In this document: positions 55,713 to 64,000 of the stretch, in pieces | Numbering within the stretch: the stretch's first letter is position 1 | Layout: each line of letters opens with the position of its first letter | Origin: Peribacillus frigoritolerans | GTDB lineage: Bacteria; Bacillota; Bacilli; Bacillales; DSM-1321 | NCBI RefSeq assembly: GCF_030676415.1 | Contig: NZ_JAUUTW010000005.1 | Span: 62,001-126,000, forward strand | Length of the DNA: 64,000 nt | Direction of reading: 5' to 3' | Notes under the pieces: model-generated | Databases searched by the model: none | Told to the model about the DNA's origin: nothing | What the model saw: only the letters and a program-made list of their open reading frames with translations | Made by a program: the position numbers and the translations under genes

Positions 55713-56885
55713 TTAAAACCCCTTTACTTCTTCCCGATATGATCTTATGTATTCAGCTAATTGCTCATAACGATCTGAAGGGAATTGATCAACGATGGCA
55801 GCCGCCAGTTCCCACGCTACTACCGCCTCAGCAACTACTGCTGCTGCAGGAACTGCACAACTATCGGAACGCTCGACACTTGCTTCAAACACTTCCTTCG
55901 TATCAATATCAACACTTTTCAAAGGTTTATATAAAGTGGGGATCGGCTTCATCACACCGCGTACAACTATCGGCATTCCAGTTGTCATTCCGCCTTCAAA
56001 ACCGCCAAGGCGATTGGTTTTCCGGTAATAACCCTGTTCTTCGTCCCATGCGATTTCATCATGGACATCACTGCCGAATAGATGGGCCGCTTCAAATCCA
56101 AGACCTATTTCAACACCTTTAAATGCATTGATGCTCATTATTGCTGCGGCTAGTTTTGCATCAAGCTTACGGTCATAATGCACATAACTTCCCACACCCA
56201 CCGGCATTCCTTCTACAATGACTTCAACGATTCCGCCTATGGAATCTCCTTTTTGTTTCGCTTCATCAATTGCATCCTTCATCTGCTGTTCTACGTTTTT
56301 GTCAAAACATCTAACAGAAGATTCTTCTGTTACTTGTTGCAATTGCTGAATCGTTTCGTATTTTGGCGGTTCTGCCTTCACACCGCCAATTTCCAAAACA
56401 TGCGATGCCACTTCTATCCCCAATAAAGACAATAGCTTTTTAGCGACAGCACCTGCTGCCACCCTTACTGTCGTTTCACGGGCTGAAGAACGTTCCAGAA
56501 CATTTCTCAAATCGCGGTGCCCATATTTAATCCCGCCGTTCAAGTCGGCATGACCTGGACGAGGCCGGGTTATTTTACGTTTAATTTCTTCAGCTTCCTC
56601 TTCTGAAAGCCCTTCACTTCCCATAATCTTTGTCCAATGCTTCCAGTCATCGTTCTCAACCACCAAAGCAACCGGTGAACCGAGTGTGTAGCCATGTCTG
56701 ATTCCCGAAGAAATAAAAGCCTGATCTTTCTCGATCTGCATCCTTCTTCCACGTCCATGCCCTTTTTGCCGGCGCCCTAATTCTTGATTAATATCCTCAT
56801 TCGAAATCGGCATTCCTGCCGGTAATCCTTCAATGATAGTAGTCAATTGCGGACCATGTGATTCTCCCGCTGTTAAATATCTCAT
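55713..56885 (-). CDS. aroC: Chorismate synthase
   Basis: A 390-residue FMN-dependent enzyme (aroF in B. subtilis), last shikimate step. The family motifs [20 protein letters not shown] and [12 protein letters not shown] are present. The ATG at 56885 follows AAAGGGGG. First gene of the aromatic operon. Confidence 0.95.
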   Translation of the reverse strand: MRYLTAGESHGPQLTTIIEGLPAGMPISNEDINQELGRRQKGHGRGRRMQIEKDQAFISSGIRHGYTLGSPVALVVENDDWKHWTKIMGSEGLSEEEAEEIKRKITRPRPGHADLNGGIKYGHRDLRNVLERSSARETTVRVAAGAVAKKLLSLLGIEVASHVLEIGGVKAEPPKYETIQQLQQVTEESSVRCFDKNVEQQMKDAIDEAKQKGDSIGGIVEVIVEGMPVGVGSYVHYDRKLDAKLAAAIMSINAFKGVEIGLGFEAAHLFGSDVHDEIAWDEEQGYYRKTNRLGGFEGGMTTGMPIVVRGVMKPIPTLYKPLKSVDIDTKEVFEASVERSDSCAVPAAAVVAEAVVAWELAAAIVDQFPSDRYEQLAEYIRSYREEVKGF

Positions 56886-56903
56886 CTTCCAGCCCCCTTT
56901 TAG

Positions 56904-56915
56904 CACTTTAAAGTG
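56904..56915 (-). promoter_or_regulatory. Palindrome CACTTTAAAGTG upstream of aroC
   Basis: A perfect 12-bp palindrome immediately 5' of the ribosome site, near the expected transcription start. A near copy precedes hisC. It could be an operator for a regulator of the aromatic block. Confidence 0.38.
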
Positions 56916-57089
56916 TATATGTATCAATATACCACAATTTTATGAAATGTGGGTATATGTAAAACGTAAAAACCATATTGTTTGAATTTAATCACTTTTC
57001 TTTCTATTTTACAAGTACTTAAACATTTTTGATATCGTTTAATCTTTCAAATTAGAGTTCCACTGGATTTACTATTACACGACAAACGG

Positions 57090-57130
57090 AAAGGGACTGA
57101 ATGCTCATGTGCAGAATCAGTCCCTTTTTT
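57090..57130. terminator. Terminator between cheR and aroC
   Basis: An 11-bp stem AAAGGGACTGA/TCAGTCCCTTT with a 16-nt loop; T-run on the right. It follows the cheR stop on the minus strand. Confidence 0.75.
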
Positions 57131-57139
57131 CCAAAGTAT

Positions 57140-57958
<819 letters not shown>

Positions 57959-58037
57959 TTATATATCGGAGAGTGCCATATTTTCTTTAAACTAAAATAA
58001 TTCCTTACGTTGCTGTTCGAACCTAAAAAAGCAACTC

Positions 58038-58085
58038 AAAAAAAGCGGGTTCCATCGCATAATGACGATGGAACCCGCTTTTTTT
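58038..58085. terminator. Terminator of ndk
   Basis: A 20-bp perfect stem from AAAAAAAGCGGGTTCCATCG with an 8-nt loop; one of the strongest hairpins in the window. Confidence 0.93.
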
Positions 58086-58101
58086 AAAGTGATCGTATTA
58101 A

Positions 58102-58548
58102 TTAATAAACCCACTCGTTAACAAGTTTAGAATACTCAACAAGTTCTTCTTCTTTGAAGAATAAACCGATTTCACGTACAGCGCTTTCAGCTGAATCAGA
58201 TCCGTGAATGATGTTTTTGCCAACAGTTACGGCAAAATCGCCACGAATTGTTGCTGCTGCTGCATCTTTAGGGTTAGTGGCACCCATCATTTGACGTGCA
58301 GTAGCGATTACGTTTTCACCTTCCCAAACCATTGCGAAGACAGGGCCTGAAGTAATGAAGTCCACTAATTCGCCAAAGAAAGGACGTTCTTTGTGCTCGC
58401 CATAATGTTGCTCAGCCAATTCTTGAGAAATGACCATTAATTTTGCTCCTGCAAGAAGGAAGCCTTTCTTTTCAAAACGGGAAACGATTTCACCGATTAA
58501 ATTGCGTTGAACGCCGTCAGGCTTAACCATTAAAAATGTTCTTTCCAT
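58102..58548 (-). CDS. ndk: Nucleoside diphosphate kinase
   Basis: A 148-residue NDK; the phospho-His is in [12 protein letters not shown] and the start [15 protein letters not shown] is typical. It balances nucleoside triphosphates. The ATG at 58548 has TAGGAG upstream; the in-frame GTG (58557) is not chosen. Confidence 0.96.
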   Translation of the reverse strand: MERTFLMVKPDGVQRNLIGEIVSRFEKKGFLLAGAKLMVISQELAEQHYGEHKERPFFGELVDFITSGPVFAMVWEGENVIATARQMMGATNPKDAAAATIRGDFAVTVGKNIIHGSDSAESAVREIGLFFKEEELVEYSKLVNEWVY

Positions 58549-58644
58549 GAATGTCACTCCTAATATGTATCATTGTTATTTGCCTATATAAGGCAATACT
58601 TTTAGAATATTACCATTGTTTGATGAGTTTCGCAACTCCCATTA

Positions 58645-59607
58645 TCAAAACTTTCTTTTTCCGATATTTTTCGCGATATCCGATAAAGTTTTTCTAGCTT
58701 TAATGGCAGGAAGACCTTTCAACTCAGTAAAAGCCTTTTCTAAATACATATCACTGATCCTCGCTGCCTGTTCAATGGCACCGGAAGTTTTTATCGCATG
58801 GATTATATGGGACATTTCGTCTTTTGGCGTATCTTCCCGAACTGTTTCGATAAGCTTTTTTAACTTTGGATCTTCCATAGCAATCAAAACGGGTAAAGTG
58901 ATATTACCTTGAATCAAATCACTACCGGCTGGTTTACCAAGCTCTTCTTCCGAAGCCGTAAAATCCAATATATCATCGGTGATTTGATAGGACATACCGA
59001 CATAATATCCGAATTTAAATAGCTTTTGGTGAATCTTCTCTTCAACACCTGCTGAAATGGCTCCCAACTGGCAGCTGGATGCAATGAGCAATGCCGTTTT
59101 CCGTTTGATCCTTCTAAAGTATATCCGCCAATTCTGTTCGAAATTGTACTTATCTTTTATTTGTTCAATTTCCCCAAGACATAGTTCAACCATAGTATCA
59201 GCGAGAATTTGATGCGCAAGCGGCGACTCGATAACCGCCATCATTTCCAGCGCACGAGCAAAAATGAAGTCGCCTGTGTACATGGCGACACGATTATCCC
59301 ATTTTGACTTAATGGTAGCCGATCCCCTGCGTAAATCCGCATCATCCACCACATCATCATGTACAAGGGAAGCCGTATGGATCAGTTCCAAAGTTGCTGC
59401 GACATGCTTTACGACATGAATATCATAGTTGCCAAACTTAGCACCCAATAGGACGAATACCGGACGGATCCGTTTTCCACCGGATTGCAGTAAATGCAGG
59501 GAAGCTTCCCTTAAAACCGTGGAATCCGCTTCAATTGCGGCTTCCAGTTCTTTTTCTATTAATTGCAAATCTGCATTCAAAAATGAATACATCATTTTAA
59601 ATTTCAT
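58645..59607 (-). CDS. hepT: Heptaprenyl diphosphate synthase, catalytic subunit
   Basis: A 320-residue polyprenyl synthase with two Asp-rich motifs, HDDVVDDADLRRG and QITDDILDF. It makes the C35 side chain of menaquinone-7 together with HepS. The ATG at 59607 is preferred, after GGGTGG. Last gene of hepS-menG-hepT. Confidence 0.93.
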   Translation of the reverse strand: MKFKMMYSFLNADLQLIEKELEAAIEADSTVLREASLHLLQSGGKRIRPVFVLLGAKFGNYDIHVVKHVAATLELIHTASLVHDDVVDDADLRRGSATIKSKWDNRVAMYTGDFIFARALEMMAVIESPLAHQILADTMVELCLGEIEQIKDKYNFEQNWRIYFRRIKRKTALLIASSCQLGAISAGVEEKIHQKLFKFGYYVGMSYQITDDILDFTASEEELGKPAGSDLIQGNITLPVLIAMEDPKLKKLIETVREDTPKDEMSHIIHAIKTSGAIEQAARISDMYLEKAFTELKGLPAIKARKTLSDIAKNIGKRKF

Positions 59608-59641
59608 ACATTCCACCCAGCTTTGTCCATTGCTATTCTGC

Positions 59642-60352
59642 TTATTTTGAAGGCTTGTACCCGAAATGTGTTGCTGCTACCCCACCGAAATGGGCCTTAT
59701 AACTGACATTTTCCATTCCAGCCTGCTTAAACATGTTTTCAAGCTTTTTCATGCCTGGGAAATCTCGAGCTGATTCCTGCAGCCATGAGTATTCACTATA
59801 GCTTTTTGCGAATAATTTGCCGAACATGGGCATGATGAAACGGAAATAAAAATAATAGCCCTGTTTAAAGCCTAGCATCGTTGGCTGTGACGTATCCAGG
59901 CAAACGACCATTCCACCCGGCTTGGCTACCCGGTTTAACTCTTTAAGCACTTTCATGTAATCAGGGACATTCCGCAGCCCGAAACCGATCGTGACATAGT
60001 CAAAGCTATTATCCTCAAAAGGAAGTTCCATTGCATTCCCATGCATTAGGGACACTTGATCCAGATTGAGTTCATTCACCTTTTGTTCGCCGATTTTCAG
60101 CATGTTCTTACTAAAATCCAGACCAACAACCTTTCCTTCTGGTCCTACTTCATTAGCAAGGGCAAGGGTCCAGTCCGCTGTTCCACAGCATACATCCAGT
60201 GCATGGGCGCCTTTTGGGACATTCATGATGGCCATTGTAGCCTTCCGCCACTTAAGATGCTGTTTGAAGCTGATGAGGGAATTCATCTTGTCATAATTTC
60301 CGTAGATCTTTTCAAAGACATGATGAACTTTTTGCTCTTTAGACTGCTCCAT
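59642..60352 (-). CDS. menG: Demethylmenaquinone methyltransferase
   Basis: A 236-residue UbiE/MenG SAM methyltransferase: [13 protein letters not shown] and GFGLRNVPD are the class motifs. Final methylation of menaquinone. SD AAGAAGGGTG. It lies between hepS and hepT. Confidence 0.95.
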   Translation of the reverse strand: MEQSKEQKVHHVFEKIYGNYDKMNSLISFKQHLKWRKATMAIMNVPKGAHALDVCCGTADWTLALANEVGPEGKVVGLDFSKNMLKIGEQKVNELNLDQVSLMHGNAMELPFEDNSFDYVTIGFGLRNVPDYMKVLKELNRVAKPGGMVVCLDTSQPTMLGFKQGYYFYFRFIMPMFGKLFAKSYSEYSWLQESARDFPGMKKLENMFKQAGMENVSYKAHFGGVAATHFGYKPSK

Positions 60353-60355
60353 GAT

Positions 60356-61186
60356 TCACCCTTCTTTCACATATGAATTTGCTATACTCTCTGTTTGTTC
60401 CAAGATGACCTTCACTCTTTCCAGTAGTTCACCATCCAACTTTGCCAGCTTCCGCATCGAGCGCTCTACGGATTGCCTGGCATCCCTCAGGCACTTGTCG
60501 AATTGGGTGCGTACCTGTTCTTCTTTTTCCGAAATGGGAACTTCCCCACCAATCGAGTCATCAATAGGCATTTCCCTTAGGACATCAAAAACTATCGATT
60601 GCCCCGACTTCATATAACTGCTCTTCTCGGCATGCAACCGTTTTAAAAGCAGCAGATCTTCCGATATTTCTATCCAGGCAGGCTCACTATAGTAATCCGC
60701 CAGTTTATGAATCAGCGAAGCCTCGATCGCTTTTATCGTCATTATAAGCGTTGGTACATCATTAATGGACCCTTGTTGGTAAAGAATGATTTTATTATCA
60801 TTTATTTTTTTTATCGCGCTTGAAAGTATACGGATCATATCAACATTACCTACACTGGCAAGCCCTTGATAATATAAGCCACTATAGTAATCACCGGCAA
60901 GCACTTGTAATTGACGATTTTTCAATACCTCGGGCGACTCGATTCCTTCACCCGAATTCGAGACGATTTCATGGGTATTAAGAGCTATTTGCACTAACAT
61001 GGTTGAGATGATGTATTGATTCCGTTTTTCGCTTGTAACGTCCAAATCGTTAAACAATCCCCAAAGCAATATCAGTTTATCTTCGTCCAAGCTTGGCTTT
61101 TGTATATACTTCAATAAATATGGATGTTGAGCTTTCGTTTCTATTAATCGTTTTAATTGCCGTATGTCGTCCGTTATGTTTAACAA
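60356..61186 (-). CDS. hepS: Heptaprenyl diphosphate synthase, subunit 1
   Basis: A 276-residue helical protein, the non-catalytic HEPPP synthase component 1 (about 250-280 residues in Bacillus), which sets chain length with HepT. No Asp-rich motif. Start is a TTG at 61186 after AAGGGTG. 3 bp before menG. Confidence 0.87.
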   Translation of the reverse strand: MLNITDDIRQLKRLIETKAQHPYLLKYIQKPSLDEDKLILLWGLFNDLDVTSEKRNQYIISTMLVQIALNTHEIVSNSGEGIESPEVLKNRQLQVLAGDYYSGLYYQGLASVGNVDMIRILSSAIKKINDNKIILYQQGSINDVPTLIMTIKAIEASLIHKLADYYSEPAWIEISEDLLLLKRLHAEKSSYMKSGQSIVFDVLREMPIDDSIGGEVPISEKEEQVRTQFDKCLRDARQSVERSMRKLAKLDGELLERVKVILEQTESIANSYVKEG

Positions 61187-61244
61187 TTGAGATCACCCTT
61201 GCATCCCCGAAAGATAATTTTTTTCATACATATTGGTTTCTGTC

Positions 61245-61267
61245 TGTGTAAAATACACATTATTATA
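61245..61267 (-). promoter_or_regulatory. Promoter and inverted repeat upstream of hepS
   Basis: On the minus strand an extended -10 TGGTATAAT (TATAAT at 61262-61267) is followed by the inverted repeat TGTGTA-N3-TACACA (61245-61259), which covers the expected start of transcription. The rest of the 248-bp gap up to mtrB shows no gene. Confidence 0.45.
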
Positions 61268-61434
61268 CCATAAAAACAATCAGATGAAATGGTCAACGTT
61301 TATAAAATGAAACTTCCAAAAATAAGGAAACCATCGTCTTTTGCTCTTCAAAAAAATGGATGCGGGAAATTTACAGCTTGTTAAACGCGATATCAGATGA
61401 TTGATTTACTAATTAACCATGCATTGAGAAGCTA

Positions 61435-61683
61435 TCATTTGTCAGGTGAATTCTTTTTTGAATCACTTTCTATCTCTCCGAATGGAGTATAGACCTTTGC
61501 ATGGCCCCTGATTTTAATTGCCGAGGTATGCTCCGTGAATTGTGCGATCATCACCTCTCCTGAGTCAAGTTTTTCGGAGTGATGAAACTTGGTGTCCGTT
61601 CCCCTTGTCAACCCGATGACATTCACACTGTCCTCAATGGCTTTGATTACGACAAAATCATTCAGAATCTTTTTTTCATTCAT
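61435..61683 (-). CDS. mtrB: TRAP, trp RNA-binding attenuation protein
   Basis: An 82-residue TRAP (B. subtilis has 75). The RNA-binding Lys/Arg residues are kept in EKLDSGEV and AIKIRGHA; the tryptophan-binding [10 protein letters not shown] and [10 protein letters not shown] loops are intact. TRAP forms an 11-mer that attenuates trp transcription and blocks translation of trpP/trpG/ycbK-type genes. The extra tail is charged and differs from B. subtilis. Confidence 0.93.
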   Translation of the reverse strand: MNEKKILNDFVVIKAIEDSVNVIGLTRGTDTKFHHSEKLDSGEVMIAQFTEHTSAIKIRGHAKVYTPFGEIESDSKKNSPDK

Positions 61684-61703
61684 TTTTTCCAGCCCCCATG
61701 TCC

Positions 61704-62270
61704 TTAGTCTTTAATGAATGCCAGAACTTCAGCTCTAGTACGGTGATCCTTCGCAAACGTTCCCCTTACAGCTGAAGTCACTGTTTTAGATCCGGGTTTT
61801 TTTACACCTCGCATGGTCATGCACATATGTTCAGCCTCTACTACAACCATTACACCATGAGGTTCGAGCTTTTCCATTATCGAGTCAGCAACTGTAGAAG
61901 TGATGCGCTCTTGAAGTTGCGGACGCTTCGATACAGCCTCAACCGCCCGTGCCAATTTACTTAAGCCAGTCACTTTTCCGTTTTTCGGAATATATGCTAC
62001 ATGGGCTTTCCCGTAAAAAGGGACTAAATGATGTTCACATACTGAGTAGAACGGAATATCCTTTACAAGTACGAGTTCTTCATGGTCCTCTCCAAAAACA
62101 GTATCGAAATATTCCTTCGGATCTTGATTAAGTCCAGAAAAAATTTCTTCATACATTCTGGCTACTCGGCCAGGTGTATCCAGCAGTCCTTCCCTCGTTG
62201 GGTCTTCCCCTACAGCCTCAAGAAGCATTTTAACCGCTTCTTCTAATTTGGCATGATCAACATTAGCCAT
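61704..62270 (-). CDS. folE: GTP cyclohydrolase I
   Basis: A 188-residue GTP cyclohydrolase I (mtrA in B. subtilis), first enzyme of folate synthesis. Zinc ligands in [10 protein letters not shown] (C,H) and EHMCMTMRG (C). The 20-bp gap to mtrB repeats the B. subtilis operon. Confidence 0.95.
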   Translation of the reverse strand: MANVDHAKLEEAVKMLLEAVGEDPTREGLLDTPGRVARMYEEIFSGLNQDPKEYFDTVFGEDHEELVLVKDIPFYSVCEHHLVPFYGKAHVAYIPKNGKVTGLSKLARAVEAVSKRPQLQERITSTVADSIMEKLEPHGVMVVVEAEHMCMTMRGVKKPGSKTVTSAVRGTFAKDHRTRAEVLAFIKD

Positions 62271-62578
62271 TTTTTGTACCTCCTAAAAAATCAATAATAT
62301 TATGTATTCAGATAAAAAATCCAAAGCGCGTTGCACCCGGATATCCATAATTGCAATTATTAAAGCGACCCATCCCCCCATACAAGGACGCCCTTGAAAG
62401 GCCGTTTCGTCGTAAGCGGTTTTCGGATGGTTATTTCCTTGTGACGGATTTACCATCTGCAGCGCTTCTAAAATATTCACTGTCTTTTATATTATCACAG
62501 ATGGAAATTAAGAAGCAAAAAAAGGACCGCGTTTTCACGCGGCCCTTTTCGGTTAAGCACCCGTATGTAATGGTGGAA
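62271..62578. other. Intergenic region between folE and hbs
   Basis: A 308-bp stretch. It contains the hbs terminator (stem GGACCGCGT/ACGCGGCCC region, 62516-62549) and an A/T-rich start of folE transcription. A 65-codon minus-strand frame (62283-62480) lacks a ribosome site and is not called as a gene. Confidence 0.5.
62516..62549 (-). terminator. Terminator of hbs
   Basis: A stem AAAAGGaCCGCGT/ACGCGGcCCTTTT with a 4-nt loop follows the hbs stop; on the minus strand it runs into T. Confidence 0.85.
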
Positions 62579-62851
62579 TTACTTCACTGCATCTTTCAGC
62601 GCTTTACCGGGTTTGAAAGCTGGCACTTTGCTAGCTGCAATTTCGATTTCGTCACCAGTTTGTGGGTTACGGCCTTTACGAGCCGCACGTTCACGAACTT
62701 CAAAGTTACCAAAACCAATCAATTGGACTTTATCACCGTTTTTTAGAGCTTCTAAGATTGTATCAAAAACAGCATCAACAGCTTTTGTAGCGTCTTTCTT
62801 AGAAATTTCAGTTGCTGTAACAACTTCATTAATTAATTCTGTTTTGTTCAT
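62579..62851 (-). CDS. hbs: HU-family DNA-binding protein HBsu
   Basis: A 90-residue HU protein, the main chromosome-compacting factor. The [10 protein letters not shown] start, RNPQTGDEI arm and PAFKPGKAL end are typical. The ATG at 62851 follows GGAGGTG; the longer frame is not chosen. Confidence 0.97.
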   Translation of the reverse strand: MNKTELINEVVTATEISKKDATKAVDAVFDTILEALKNGDKVQLIGFGNFEVRERAARKGRNPQTGDEIEIAASKVPAFKPGKALKDAVK

Positions 62852-63354
62852 GCCATTCACCTCCTCCCAAAAGGAATCTTTATAAAAAATCATTATTACA
62901 ACACTATAATAGTGATTTGATATTAGTTTCGGTCAAAAAATTTCATTCCCTGGCAATCAAGGATTACCAAGCCGGATTTATTTCCAAATAATTCATCCAG
63001 AAATTTATAAATAGGTTGAAATCGCTGTTATAACGCGTTTTCTGTATGTAGATTATCACAAATCCTATTAGCTTAGCAAGGGAATTCAAAAAATAGTGGG
63101 AATCTTTTCATTAATAATTGTATATATTATAAATTTTGTCTTTCGCTATTCATCATTTCCCTTTTTTATAGAAATTAAACTTATTATATTGCTGAAAATC
63201 GCTTAACCACAGGGTTTTTTCAAGATTATACTAAAAAACAGCAGATTATTTCAAATATGAACGTTCATAAATGTATTTTTCTTGCAATCCTGCCGTTCAT
63301 TCCATGCAAAAAGACCAATCCATAAATGGAGTTGGTCCAGCTTTTAAACGTTTT
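62852..63354 (-). promoter_or_regulatory. Long A/T-rich hbs promoter region
   Basis: A 503-bp stretch with at least two promoter candidates on the minus strand: TTGAAA-N18-TATAAT (63249-63254, 63225-63230), and an extended -10 TGTGATAAT with TTGCTA in front, about 63045-63085. B. subtilis hbs is also driven from two promoters. A perfect 14-bp palindrome TATGAACGTTCATA (63256-63269) lies just upstream of the first promoter. No gene is seen. Confidence 0.5.
63308..63340 (-). terminator. Terminator of spoIVA
   Basis: A minus-strand stem GGACCAA.TCCAT/ATGGA.TGGTC with a 2-nt loop, ending in TTTTT, lies just after the spoIVA stop. Confidence 0.8.
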
Positions 63355-63999
63355 CTATAAGATGATGGCAATCAATCCCCCACTGCCCTCATTAATAATT
63401 CTCTCCAGTGTTTCTTTCAATTTATAGCGCGCATTGTCTGGCATCATCGCTAATTTCACTTGTATGCCTTCCCTTACGTAGGAACTTAGGCTTCTTCCAA
63501 AAATATCGGAGTTCCAAATGGAAAGTGGATTGTCTTCGAAATCCTGCATCAGATACCGTACTAATTCCTCACTTTGCTTTTCCGTACCGATGATTGGCGA
63601 GAATTCGGATTCGACATCGACCTTGATCATATGGATGGAAGGAGCTACGGCTTTTAGCCTGACACCGAACCTGGCTCCCTGACGGATGATTTCCGGTTCA
63701 TCAAGACTCATATCGTTAAGGGATGGGGCTGCGACACCATATCCAGTTTGTTTGACCATTCTCAATGCATCGGCCACCTGATCATATTCTGCTTTCGCAT
63801 ACGCAAAGTCCTGCATCAAAGATAACAGATGATCCTTGCCCCGAATCTCCACGCCGACAATTTCCTTCAGAATATCATCATAGAGTTCATCAGGGGCGTA
63901 TAGGTCTATTTCTGCAACACCCTGCCCCATCTCGATGCCCGCAAGCGCGGCACGGTCAATGAACTCGAATTCATTGAAATGACCGACTACACGATCTAC
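63355..63999 (-). CDS. spoIVA: Stage IV sporulation protein A (3' part)
   Basis: The last 214 codons of SpoIVA, the ATPase that forms the coat basement layer around the forespore; full length is about 492. The reading frame is open to the right edge (VDRVVGHFNEFEF start). Visible: the C-terminal region to the end IAIIL, which is needed for localisation to the forespore membrane. The N-terminal Walker A part lies outside the window. Confidence 0.93.
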   Translation of the reverse strand, partial: VDRVVGHFNEFEFIDRAALAGIEMGQGVAEIDLYAPDELYDDILKEIVGVEIRGKDHLLSLMQDFAYAKAEYDQVADALRMVKQTGYGVAAPSLNDMSLDEPEIIRQGARFGVRLKAVAPSIHMIKVDVESEFSPIIGTEKQSEELVRYLMQDFEDNPLSIWNSDIFGRSLSSYVREGIQVKLAMMPDNARYKLKETLERIINEGSGGLIAIIL

Positions 64000-64000
64000 A

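Noticed and set aside
62283-62480. 65-codon frame between folE and hbs
   Set aside because: GTG start without a ribosome site; it overlaps a probable promoter and has no known similarity.
63256-63269. LexA (SOS) box upstream of hbs
   Set aside because: The palindrome has GAAC and GTTC directly joined, while Bacillus LexA boxes need four bases between them.

Overview
The window is a stretch of chromosome from a low-GC, endospore-forming Bacillaceae bacterium. The evidence is spoIVA, the small acid-soluble spore protein gene sspM, spore-associated yppG/ypjB-type genes, bacillithiol genes (bshA, bshB1), TRAP (mtrB) and a gene order that largely follows the Bacillus subtilis yprA-to-spoIVA interval. 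The genus is probably Peribacillus or a close relative, but that is an inference from general likeness only. There are no rRNA or tRNA genes, CRISPR arrays, insertion sequences or integrases.

Layout. (1) 1-12.4 kb, mostly minus strand: mrfA/yprA (cut by the left edge), an alpha/beta hydrolase, a small heat-shock protein, yppG/yppE and a hypothetical gene, sspM, yppC, then recU-ponA on the plus strand, and ypoC-nth-dnaD-asnS on the minus strand. (2) 12.4-28.9 kb: an accessory block, placed between asnS and aspB (adjacent genes in B. subtilis), for aerobic 4-hydroxyphenylacetate (HPA) breakdown. It holds two HpaB hydroxylases, split HpaG isomerase/decarboxylase subunits, HpaF, HpaD, HpaE, a DapA-family lyase, an acetate-permease-like symporter pair, an FAD-synthetase-like protein, and three regulators: a XylR_N/V4R-PucR hybrid, a LysR and a GntR/FCD protein. 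(3) 28.9-42 kb, minus strand: aspB-ypmB-ypmA-dinG, panDCB, birA-cca-bshA-bshB1-mgsA-dapB-ypjD. (4) 42-50.2 kb: a YitT transporter gene, a YugP-type metallopeptidase, ypjB, ypjA, the qcrABC menaquinol:cytochrome c reductase and ypiFBA. (5) 50.5-57 kb: the aromatic amino-acid operon aroC-aroB-aroH-hisC-tyrA-aroA; the trp operon that B. subtilis carries between aroH and hisC is missing. (6) 57-64 kb: cheR, ndk, hepT-menG-hepS, mtrB, folE, hbs and the 3' part of spoIVA.

How the genes work together. The HPA block would hydroxylate HPA to homoprotocatechuate (HpaB), cleave the ring (HpaD), oxidise the semialdehyde (HpaE), isomerise and decarboxylate (HpaF, HpaG1/2), and finish with a DapA-family enzyme that may replace both HpaH and HpaI. 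The FAD-synthetase-like protein fits FAD supply to the FADH2-dependent HpaB enzymes. Five copies (three perfect, two with one mismatch) of a 12-bp palindrome, ATCATATATGAT, lie over the promoters of the GntR gene and the hpaG-hpaF operon and define a likely GntR regulon. The rest of the window is core metabolism and spore biology in conserved Bacillus order.
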